Shown here piece by piece: positions 1-5,782 of a stretch of DNA of 8,999 nt. Under the pieces are notes generated by a model that saw only the letters and a program-made list of their open reading frames with translations, was not told the origin of the DNA and searched no databases. How positions within the stretch are numbered: position 1 is the stretch's first letter; each line of letters starts with the position of its first letter. Position numbers and translations under genes: made by a program. The DNA is taken from the NCBI RefSeq assembly GCF_001854865.1, contig NZ_MDDW01000029.1, positions 110,537-119,535 of the forward strand. Direction: 5' to 3'. This stretch comes from Rhizobium sp. LCM 4573. GTDB taxonomy: Bacteria > Pseudomonadota > Alphaproteobacteria > Rhizobiales > Rhizobiaceae.

Positions 1-596
1 CTGGCATTCTCGCCGCGACGCTGACCCTTTCGGGTTGCATGGGCAGCCCAACCTACGGAACGGACAAGACGGCCATGGAACAATTGGCCGACGACTTGGG
101 TTCGGCGGTCTCCGTCGGCGGTAACGATGACAAGCGCCGCAGCGTGAAATACAATCCGCGCCCTTCGCTGGTGGTCGCCACCAAGGAACAGCAGAACCAG
201 ACCTTGCCGTCGCCGCAGCAATCGCTGGCCGGTCGCGAGAACAATCCCAACTGGGTCGAATCGCCGGAGGAGACGCGTGAGCGCCTGCGCCAGGAAGCGA
301 CCGAGAACGAGAACAATCCCCGTTACCGCTCGCCGTTGCTCGCAGGCAGGGGACAGGCCGGGCAGATGACGGAATCGCAAAAGTGGGAAGCCTTCCGGCA
401 GGCCAGGCAGAATGCCGAGACGGTGAACCTCAACGCTCCGCGCCGCAGCCTCAGCGACCCGCCGACGGAATACCGCGCCGCCGATGCGGCCAACCTTCAG
501 GACGTAGGCGAGCCTGAGCTGCAGAAGGAGCGCCGCCGCAAGAAGGAGGCCGAGGAAACGGCAAAGTCCTCGGCTTGGTGGAAGCCCTTCCAGTAA
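1..596 (+). CDS. Putative lipoprotein of unknown function, 5' end missing
   Basis: The reading frame is open from the left edge, so the start codon lies upstream of the window. The first visible residues (GILAATLTLSGC) are the end of a lipoprotein signal peptide. They carry a hydrophobic core and an LSGC lipobox, with the cysteine codon at 36-38. An internal ATG at 39 directly follows the cysteine and is not the likely start. The mature part is about 185 residues, very hydrophilic and rich in E, R, N, Q and P, with no further membrane segment. It ends in a charged stretch (KERRRKKEAEE) and the terminal residues AWWKPFQ. This composition suggests a largely extended protein tethered to a membrane from the periplasmic side. 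I recognise no catalytic domain. Comparable lipoproteins occur in rhizobia as hypothetical proteins. The gene is convergent with tadA, 27 bases away. I am confident it is a lipoprotein but assign no function. Confidence 0.82.
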   Translation, partial: GILAATLTLSGCMGSPTYGTDKTAMEQLADDLGSAVSVGGNDDKRRSVKYNPRPSLVVATKEQQNQTLPSPQQSLAGRENNPNWVESPEETRERLRQEATENENNPRYRSPLLAGRGQAGQMTESQKWEAFRQARQNAETVNLNAPRRSLSDPPTEYRAADAANLQDVGEPELQKERRRKKEAEETAKSSAWWKPFQ

Positions 597-623
597 TCCG
601 CTGCCGTCCGCGAACTTCGTGCT

Positions 624-1073
624 CTAACGTTTCGCCTTGAAGAAGCCGGTCAGGAGGCCGGCTGCTTCCGTTTCGCCCAGGCCCGAATAGACTTCCGGCA
701 CGTGGTGACAGGTGGGCTGGGCGTAAAAGCGCACCCCGTTGTCGACCGCACCGCCCTTCGGGTCTTCGGCGCCGTAATAGAGGCGGCGAATGCGGGCGAA
801 CGAGATTGCCGCCGCGCACATGGTGCAGGGCTCCAGTGTCACGTAGAGATCGGCGCCGGCAAGCCGCTCCTGTCCGAGCGTTTCGCTGGCATGACGGATC
901 GCCACCATTTCCGCATGGGCGGTAATGTCGTTTTCGGCGCGGGTGCGGTTTCCGGAGCGGGCGACGACCTTGCCGTCGAGCACGATAACCGCGCCGACAG
1001 GCACCTCGCCGCGTTCGGCGGCAAGCCGCGCCTCGGCCAGAGCCTCGTCCATGAACCCGTTCGTTTTGCCCAT
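624..1073 (-). CDS. tadA: tRNA-specific adenosine deaminase TadA
   Basis: TadA deaminates A34 to inosine in the anticodon of tRNA-Arg(ACG) in the cytoplasm, which lets one tRNA read several CGN codons. The 149-residue product has the full cytidine/deoxycytidylate deaminase zinc site. HAE at residues 53-55 gives the zinc-binding His and the proton-shuttling Glu, and PCTMC at 82-86 gives the two zinc-binding cysteines. The N-terminal EVPVGAV and the segment ARIRRLYYGAEDPKGGA are typical of TadA rather than of free-nucleoside deaminases. The frame stays open to an ATG at 1145. I chose the ATG at 1073 because AAGAGGA sits just upstream on the minus strand at normal spacing and because the length then matches the family. 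The gene is divergent from rluB, with about 185 bases between the starts, and ends in TAG. Guanine deaminase is the main alternative and is less likely. Confidence 0.95.
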   Translation of the reverse strand: MGKTNGFMDEALAEARLAAERGEVPVGAVIVLDGKVVARSGNRTRAENDITAHAEMVAIRHASETLGQERLAGADLYVTLEPCTMCAAAISFARIRRLYYGAEDPKGGAVDNGVRFYAQPTCHHVPEVYSGLGETEAAGLLTGFFKAKR

Positions 1074-1144
1074 TCGGCAATTTCCTCTTAACCCGGATGA
1101 CGCGAACTGGTAGGAAGCAATCCAATTCGAGCCGGTCGCAGGCA

Positions 1145-1176
1145 TTCATCCAATGGGTTCCAGCCCGATGGATGAA
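1145..1176. promoter_or_regulatory. Inverted repeat (hairpin or operator) between tadA and rluB
   Basis: TTCATCCA at 1145-1152 is matched exactly by its reverse complement TGGATGAA at 1169-1176. Inside these arms, GGG at 1155-1157 can pair with CCC at 1164-1166, with a U-G pair next to it. The whole can therefore fold as a long stem with one A/A mismatch and a loop of about six bases. No T-run follows, so it does not look like an intrinsic terminator. It lies in the divergent tadA/rluB intergenic region and could be a protein-binding site or a structured rluB leader. The repeat is seen directly. Its role is unknown. Confidence 0.45.
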
Positions 1177-1258
1177 GCCGGCCCCGCCCGTTAAATCAAC
1201 ACGAACATGAATGTCCGGAAATGATTCCGTCCGACATCTCGCTTCAGGCAAACAACAA

Positions 1259-3007
1259 ATGACGTTCAAAGACAAGCCGAAGCGCGGCGCAGGCAAGCCC
1301 TTCGATCGCGAAAGCAAACCCCGCTCGGGAGCAAAACCAGGCTCCGCCGGAAAGAAGCGTCCCGATTTCAAGGCGACCAAGACCGCGGCCGAAAAGCCCG
1401 CGCGCAGGCCGGCGGCCGTCGCCTCCGCTGCCGTGGAGGAGGGAAAGCCCGAGCGGATTTCCAAGATTCTCGCCCGGGCCGGCGTCGCTTCCCGCCGCGA
1501 TGTCGAGCGGATGATCATGGAAGGCCGCGTGAAGCTCAACGGCAAGCTGCTCGAGACACCGGTCGTCAATGTCACGCTCGAAGACAGGATCGAGGTGGAC
1601 GATCAGCCGATCCGGGGCATCGAGCGCACGCGGCTCTGGCTCTATCACAAGCCGGCCGGCCTCGTGACCACCAATTCCGATCCGGAAGGCCGTCCCACGG
1701 TCTTCGACAATCTGCCGGAAGACCTGCCGCGCGTGCTGTCGATCGGCCGGCTCGACATCAATACCGAAGGCCTGCTTCTGCTCACCAATGACGGCGGGCT
1801 GTCGCGCGTGCTCGAATTGCCGACCACCGGCTGGCTGCGGCGCTATCGCGTGCGCGCCCATGGCGAGGTCGACCAGGAGACGCTGGACAAGCTGAAGGAA
1901 GGCATTGCCGTCGAAGGCGTTCTCTATGGATCGATCGAGGCGACGCTCGACCGCCAGCAGGGCCGCAACGTCTGGATCACCATGGGGCTTCGCGAAGGCA
2001 AGAACCGCGAGATCAAGAACGTGCTGGGCGCGCTCGGGCTGGAGGTGAACCGCCTGATCCGCATCTCCTATGGACCCTTCCAGCTCGGTGACCTGCCGGA
2101 AGGCGAGGTTCTGGAAGTGCGCGGACGCACACTGCGCGAACAGCTCGGCCCCCGCCTGATCGAAGAGGCCAAGGCCAATTTCGAGGCGCCTATCTACAAT
2201 CAGAAGGGTTCGGAGGACGAAAAGCCCGCCCGCGAGACCCGGTCGGAAAGGGCCGAAAGGCCGGCGCGCTCCGAGCGCCCGCGTGGTGAGGGCTCCCGTG
2301 GTGAGGGATCGCCGGACCGCCGCGAGAAGGCTTTGGGCCGCCTGGATACCAAGCGCGGTGACCGCAAGTTCGCCGACAAGCCGCGCGGCAAGGGGGGAGC
2401 CAAGGGTGGCGACCGTGGCAATGACCGCGACTTCGGCGACGACCGCCCGAAGAAGCGTCCGCCGATGGGGACGAGCCGCACCGCCAATGTATGGATGGCG
2501 CCGGGCGCGCGCCCGACCGCCGACGGCAAAGCCCAGAAAACCTCCGCCCGCGCCGAGGCCGAACGGCTGTTCGACAAGCCGAAGGCCCAAAGCGAACGTC
2601 GCGTCGTGGTCAACCGCGCCGAGGACGACAGCGACTGGATCCGCGCGGAAGCGCCGGTGCGCCGTCCTCGCGAGGGGGAAGGCCGCGATTTCGACCGCAA
2701 GCGTTCCTTCGGCGATCGGCCCGATCGTGGTGAGCGTTCCTTCGGCGACCGTCCGCGTGGTGAGAAATCCTTCCGCGGCGAGGGGCGTTCCGAGCGACCG
2801 CGCGGCGAAAAGCCGTTCGGTGACAAGCCGCGCGGCAAGTCTTTCTCCGGCAAGCCCGCCGGCGGCAAGAGCTTCGGAGACAAGCCTTCGGGCGGACGTG
2901 GCAAACCCGGTGGGGGTAAATCCTTCGGCGGAAAGCCGGGCGGCAGGCCTTCCGGAGGGCGCCCCGGCGGCAGAACAGGCGGCAAGCCCAAGGGACCGAG
3001 GGGGTAG
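1259..3007 (+). CDS. rluB: RluB-type 23S rRNA pseudouridine synthase with long disordered C-terminal tail
   Basis: This enzyme belongs to the RsuA/RluB/RluE/RluF family, which isomerises uridine to pseudouridine in rRNA; RluB acts on helix 80 of 23S rRNA. In the 582-residue form, a short basic N-terminus precedes an S4 RNA-binding domain at about residues 66-114 (RISKILARAGVASRRDVERM). The catalytic domain runs from about 120 to 300. It contains GRLDINTEGLLLLTNDG with the catalytic Asp at about 166, and GLREGKNREIKN, characteristic of the family. From about residue 315 onward a tail of about 265 residues is rich in R, G, K, P, S, D and E, so the protein is nearly twice the length of a minimal family member. 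I prefer the ATG at 1259, which has a weak AGG 10 bases upstream. The alternative ATG at 1211 adds 16 residues and has no visible ribosome-binding site. The stop is 6 bases before rsmD, so the two are probably co-transcribed. The family is certain; RluB rather than a sister is the best guess. Confidence 0.9.
   Translation: MTFKDKPKRGAGKPFDRESKPRSGAKPGSAGKKRPDFKATKTAAEKPARRPAAVASAAVEEGKPERISKILARAGVASRRDVERMIMEGRVKLNGKLLETPVVNVTLEDRIEVDDQPIRGIERTRLWLYHKPAGLVTTNSDPEGRPTVFDNLPEDLPRVLSIGRLDINTEGLLLLTNDGGLSRVLELPTTGWLRRYRVRAHGEVDQETLDKLKEGIAVEGVLYGSIEATLDRQQGRNVWITMGLREGKNREIKNVLGALGLEVNRLIRISYGPFQLGDLPEGEVLEVRGRTLREQLGPRLIEEAKANFEAPIYNQKGSEDEKPARETRSERAERPARSERPRGEGSRGEGSPDRREKALGRLDTKRGDRKFADKPRGKGGAKGGDRGNDRDFGDDRPKKRPPMGTSRTANVWMAPGARPTADGKAQKTSARAEAERLFDKPKAQSERRVVVNRAEDDSDWIRAEAPVRRPREGEGRDFDRKRSFGDRPDRGERSFGDRPRGEKSFRGEGRSERPRGEKPFGDKPRGKSFSGKPAGGKSFGDKPSGGRGKPGGGKSFGGKPGGRPSGGRPGGRTGGKPKGPRG
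2702..2794 (+). repeat. In-frame tandem SFGDRPxRGE repeats in the RluB tail
   Basis: The DNA GCGTTCCTTCGGCGA occurs at 2701-2715 and again at 2734-2748, a 33-base period. It encodes RSFGDRPDRGE followed by RSFGDRPRGE, then a degenerate KSFRGEGRSERPRGE copy. Related KSFGDKP, KSFGGKP and PFGDKP units continue downstream to about 2940. The period is a whole number of codons and the copies are degenerate. This fits protein-level repeat expansion inside the coding frame rather than a mobile or intergenic repeat. Confidence 0.7.
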
Positions 3008-3013
3008 CGGAAA

Positions 3014-3574
3014 GTGCGGATCGTCGGCGGTGAGTTTCGTGGCCGGGCTCTGGCTACTCCCAAATCCAACGCCATCCGGCCAACCATCGACCGGACGCGC
3101 GAAAGCCTTTTCAACATCATCAGCCATGTCTATCCGGAAGCGCTGGAAGGCACGCGGGCGCTCGATCTCTTCGCGGGTACCGGCGCCGTAGGTCTGGAAG
3201 CATTGTCGCGGGGCTGTCGCCATGCGCTTTTCGTCGAAAACGGCGTCGAGGGCAGGGGGCTCCTGTGGGAGAATATCGACAGCTTCGGCCTGCATGGCCG
3301 CACCCGCATCCTGAGACGGGATGCAACCAAGCTCGGGCCGATCGGCACGATGGAACCCTTCCATTTCCTCTTCGCCGATCCGCCCTATGGTCAAGGGCTG
3401 GGTGAAGGTGCGCTGCTGGCCGCGCATACGGGCGGCTGGCTGGTGCCGGGCGCGCTTGTGATCCTCGAGGAGCGCGCCGATGTGGAGCTTTCGGTCGATC
3501 CAGTGTTCAAACCACTGGAAAGCCGTATCTTCGGCGATACCCGCATCGAATTCTACCGCTACCAGCCGAGCTAA
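3014..3574 (+). CDS. rsmD: 16S rRNA (guanine-N2)-methyltransferase RsmD
   Basis: RsmD uses S-adenosylmethionine to methylate N2 of G966 in 16S rRNA during small-subunit assembly. The 186-residue product matches the family length. The N-terminus (MRIVGGEFRGRALATP, then RPTIDRTRESLFNI) is a family signature. The SAM-binding motif I is DLFAGTGAVGLEALSRG at residues 51-67. The catalytic motif IV is ADPPYG, with DPPY at 122-125, as expected for an exocyclic-amine methyltransferase. The start is GTG at 3014, with GGAAA immediately upstream and only 6 bases after the rluB stop, so translation is probably coupled to rluB. The patatin gene follows after 12 bases. Its position between another rRNA-modifying enzyme and a lipase is consistent with a three-gene operon. 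Confidence 0.95.
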   Translation: MRIVGGEFRGRALATPKSNAIRPTIDRTRESLFNIISHVYPEALEGTRALDLFAGTGAVGLEALSRGCRHALFVENGVEGRGLLWENIDSFGLHGRTRILRRDATKLGPIGTMEPFHFLFADPPYGQGLGEGALLAAHTGGWLVPGALVILEERADVELSVDPVFKPLESRIFGDTRIEFYRYQPS

Positions 3575-3586
3575 CGGAGCTTCGGG

Positions 3587-4465
3587 ATGACGACAAGGCT
3601 TGCTCTTCCCGATCTCGAAAAAGATACCCGCCATGGCGGCCTGACTTTCGCTGTAGCACTCGGCGGCGGTGGGGCGCGGGGCATCTCGCATATCCAGGTC
3701 ATCGAGGCGCTGGATGAACTCGGCATCCGCCCGGTCGCGATTTCCGGCTCTTCCATCGGTGCGATCATGGGCGCGGGCATGGCGGCCGGCATGGCCGGCC
3801 GGGATATCCGCGATTACACGCTGCAGACGGTCGGAGAACGCGGCATGCTCCTCAACCGGCTGTGGAGCCTCGGCCCGGCCTCCATGCGCGACAAGCTCGG
3901 CGGCTTCCGCTTCGGCCAGTTCAACCTGGAACTCATCCTCGATGCCTTTCTGCCGCCGCAGGTGCCGAGGGATTTCCGCGATCTCGCGGTTCCGATGAAG
4001 ATATCGGCCACCGATTATTACGGTCAGGCGGAAGTGGTGCTGGAACAGGGCGATCTGCGCACCGCGATCTCGGCTTCGGCCGCCATTCCGGGGCTGTTCA
4101 TGCCCGTTAGGGTCAATGGCCGCATCATGATCGATGGCGGCGTCTTCAACCCGGTTCCCTACGAGCATCTGATGGAACTCGCCGATGTGGTGATCGCCGT
4201 CGATGTCGTCGGCGTTCCGGAAGGCGACGGCACGCATCCGCCGAGCCGCATAGACAGTCTTTTCGGCGCAAGCCAGCTCACCATGCAGGCCAGCATCGCG
4301 CTGAAGCTGAAGCTGCGCCCGCCGCAGATCTTCCTTCGTCCTGCCGTGAACCGCTTCCGTGTTCTCGATTTCTTCCGGGCGCGGGAAATCCTCGATGAAT
4401 CGGCAGACGTGAAGGACGAGCTGAAGCGCGCCGTCGACGCGCTTCACACGATGGCGGACGGCTAG
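3587..4465 (+). CDS. Patatin-like phospholipase family protein (RssA type)
   Basis: The 292-residue product has the complete patatin Ser-Asp catalytic dyad. The oxyanion-hole loop GGGGARG is at about residues 26-32, the nucleophile elbow GSSIG at 54-58 with Ser56, and the Asp183 motif DGG in MIDGGVFNP. These enzymes hydrolyse acyl esters, typically of phospholipids. Size and motif spacing resemble the small bacterial RssA-like group. There is no signal peptide or membrane segment, so it is probably cytoplasmic or peripherally membrane-bound. The C-terminal half includes IPGLFMPVRVNGR, also usual for the family. A GGAG at 3576-3579 with 7-base spacing supports the ATG at 3587. The gene sits 12 bases after rsmD and probably shares its transcript. 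It converges with the oxidoreductase gene, with 9 bases between stops. The physiological substrate cannot be inferred from sequence. Confidence 0.9.
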   Translation: MTTRLALPDLEKDTRHGGLTFAVALGGGGARGISHIQVIEALDELGIRPVAISGSSIGAIMGAGMAAGMAGRDIRDYTLQTVGERGMLLNRLWSLGPASMRDKLGGFRFGQFNLELILDAFLPPQVPRDFRDLAVPMKISATDYYGQAEVVLEQGDLRTAISASAAIPGLFMPVRVNGRIMIDGGVFNPVPYEHLMELADVVIAVDVVGVPEGDGTHPPSRIDSLFGASQLTMQASIALKLKLRPPQIFLRPAVNRFRVLDFFRAREILDESADVKDELKRAVDALHTMADG

Positions 4466-4474
4466 CTTATTCCG

Positions 4475-5074
4475 TTACGCTGCCGCGGATTGGCGGGATG
4501 TGCCGAAGAGCTTGCCGCCGATGGCGAGGGCGGTTTCCAGATTGGAACCGGCCTCGCCGACGAGCAGTTCTGAGGTGACGACCGGCGCGCCGCAATAACC
4601 GAATATGCCGTGATCGATCTGCGTTCTCATCGCCCCGAAATAGCCGTGCCGGGCATAGGTCCGCATGTCGGCGCCGCCGATCGCGACGAGATGAACGGGA
4701 AGATGACCGAGCTTCCGCACGGTCGGCAGGTCCGGACCTTCGTCATAGGCCCAGCCGTTGGAGAACACGCGGTCGATCCATCCCTTCAGTAGCCCAGGCA
4801 TGGACCACCAGTAGACGGGGTAGACCAGTACCAGCGCATCGGCGCGATCGATCCTCGCCTGTTCTGCGAGAACATCGGCCGCCTGCGGTGCCTGTCTTAA
4901 GTGCACGGCGTGATCGTTGGCGGTAAATCGCGGGTCGAAGCCTTCCGCTGCAAGATCGGCAATCTCCACCGTATGCGCGGGGTCGGAGGCCAGAATGCCA
5001 TTGGCGATGCCGGTGGCGACGCTATGGGTGAGCGATTTGGGATCGGGATGGGCGGTGACGATGAGAGCGTGCAT
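4475..5074 (-). CDS. Flavodoxin-fold NAD(P)H quinone oxidoreductase (KefF/MdaB type)
   Basis: This 199-residue protein belongs to the Flavodoxin_2 / NQO1-like family: FMN- or FAD-binding enzymes that reduce quinones and other electrophiles with NAD(P)H in the cytoplasm. The N-terminus ALIVTAHPDPKSLTHSVA is the flavin-phosphate-binding loop. The core signature is at about residues 79-110, including PVYWWSMPGLLKGWIDRVF followed by SNGWAY. It closely resembles the corresponding region of enterobacterial KefF, the activator of the KefC antiporter. IGGAD at 132-136 and RHGYFG at 142-147 fit the flavin/substrate pocket of this group. A CCGGAG sits about 8 bases upstream of the ATG on the minus strand, supporting the start. 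It is divergent from the TetR-family gene, the usual arrangement for a regulator and its target. A KefB-like gene lies just beyond that regulator. The enzyme class is secure; whether it partners Kef is inference. Confidence 0.88.
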   Translation of the reverse strand: MHALIVTAHPDPKSLTHSVATGIANGILASDPAHTVEIADLAAEGFDPRFTANDHAVHLRQAPQAADVLAEQARIDRADALVLVYPVYWWSMPGLLKGWIDRVFSNGWAYDEGPDLPTVRKLGHLPVHLVAIGGADMRTYARHGYFGAMRTQIDHGIFGYCGAPVVTSELLVGEAGSNLETALAIGGKLFGTSRQSAAA

Positions 5075-5094
5075 TTCAAAACTCCGGTAAGCGG

Positions 5095-5123
5095 TTGCGG
5101 TTGGCGGGATTACGTTATATACT
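5095..5123 (+). promoter_or_regulatory. Candidate promoter of the TetR-family gene
   Basis: TTGCGG at 5095-5100 and TATACT at 5118-5123 are separated by exactly 17 bases and resemble the -35 and -10 hexamers of a housekeeping promoter. The -10 matches TATAAT at five of six positions; the -35 keeps only TTG. Transcription would begin near 5130, giving a leader of roughly 23 bases before the ATG at 5153. The -10 falls inside the left arm of the dyad element at 5116-5148, so a bound repressor would block it. This is a prediction by eye. Confidence 0.4.
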
Positions 5124-5148
5124 TTTAGTAAGTTACTTTTGGTATATA
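5116..5148. promoter_or_regulatory. Dyad-symmetric operator candidate between oxidoreductase and tetR
   Basis: TATATAC at 5116-5122 and GTATATA at 5142-5148 are perfect reverse complements. A second nested palindrome, GTAA-G-TTAC at 5128-5136, shares exactly the same centre (5132). The region also contains a direct repeat, ACTTTTAGTA at 5121-5130 and ACTTTTGGTA at 5135-5144, offset by 14 bases. It is strongly AT-rich in a GC-rich window. Its place between a TetR-family gene and a divergent oxidoreductase makes it the obvious operator for autoregulation and target control. The symmetry is seen; binding by this TetR is inferred. Confidence 0.65.
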
Positions 5149-5152
5149 TTCT

Positions 5153-5782
5153 ATGTCAAGCACTGAATTGAAACCCGCCGCCCATCCGCGGCAGCGCCTG
5201 TCGCGCGAGACGAGGCGCGGCCAATTGATCGAAACCGCCTGGCGGATCATCCGGGAGGAGGGGACGGAGGCGTTGACCTTGGGGCGGCTTGCGGAACAGG
5301 CAGGCGTCGCAAAACCTGTCGTCTACGGTCACTTCGATACGCGGCCGGGGCTCCTGGTGGAGCTCTACAAGGAGTTCGACCGCCGCCAGACGGAAATCAT
5401 CGACGAGGCGCTTCGAGCGAGCAAGCCGACGCTCGCCGGCCGCGCGGAGGTGATCGCCTCCTCCTATGTGGAATGCGTGCTCGAACAGGGGCGCGAGATA
5501 CCGGGCATTGTCGCGGCTTTGGCGAGTTCTCCGGAACTCGAAAGAACCAAGCGCGAATACCAGCTGGTTTTCATGGAAAAGTGCCGAGCCCAGCTTGCAC
5601 CGTTCGCCAGGAACGGGATCGTTTCCTCCGCCGGGCTGTGGGCGATGCTCGGCGCGGCCGACGCCCTCTCCAATGCCGCGGCGACCGGCGAAATAACCGC
5701 TGGTCAAGCGAAGGAGGAGCTTTCCGGAACGATCGTCGCGATGGTCGAGCGCAGCGGCCCGGCGCAGGAAGGCGTCGGTTAG
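5153..5782 (+). CDS. TetR/AcrR-family transcriptional regulator
   Basis: This 209-residue one-component repressor has an N-terminal TetR helix-turn-helix at about residues 22-70. Typical features are RGQLIETAWRIIREEG, then LTLGRLAEQAGVAKPVVYGHF, followed by a DTRPGLL cap. The remaining 140 residues form the variable alpha-helical ligand-binding and dimerisation domain, which does not reveal the ligand. The ATG at 5153 is preceded by AT-rich operator-like sequence and no recognisable Shine-Dalgarno; no better in-frame start lies nearby. The HTH begins soon after, as usual for the family. It is divergent from the KefF/MdaB-like oxidoreductase and probably represses both it and itself through the dyad at 5116-5148. 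Its stop overlaps the kefB stop by 4 bases on the opposite strand. A plausible inducer is an electrophile or quinone handled by the oxidoreductase, by analogy with similar pairs. Confidence 0.92.
   Translation: MSSTELKPAAHPRQRLSRETRRGQLIETAWRIIREEGTEALTLGRLAEQAGVAKPVVYGHFDTRPGLLVELYKEFDRRQTEIIDEALRASKPTLAGRAEVIASSYVECVLEQGREIPGIVAALASSPELERTKREYQLVFMEKCRAQLAPFARNGIVSSAGLWAMLGAADALSNAAATGEITAGQAKEELSGTIVAMVERSGPAQEGVG

Noticed and set aside
1071..1145. Upstream extension of TadA to the ATG at 1145
   Set aside because: The extra 24 residues are not TadA-like, and a good Shine-Dalgarno sits before the ATG at 1073.
451..1575. Minus-strand open frame of 374 codons across tadA and the rluB start
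   Set aside because: It overlaps tadA in another frame on the same strand and has no motif.
2200..3120. Minus-strand proline/serine-rich open frame of 306 codons opposite the RluB tail
   Set aside because: It is the complement of the repetitive R/G/K codons of the tail, and the apparent PPGLP repeats arise from that.
1244..4447. Very long minus-strand open frame of 1067 codons opposite rluB, rsmD and the lipase gene
   Set aside because: It runs antisense through three genes with clear domain motifs. Its translation has no recognisable domain and has the H/R/A/D-rich composition typical of a high-GC shadow frame.
4466..4474. Possible terminator between the lipase and oxidoreductase genes
   Set aside because: Only 9 bases separate the stops, and no hairpin with a T-run is present.
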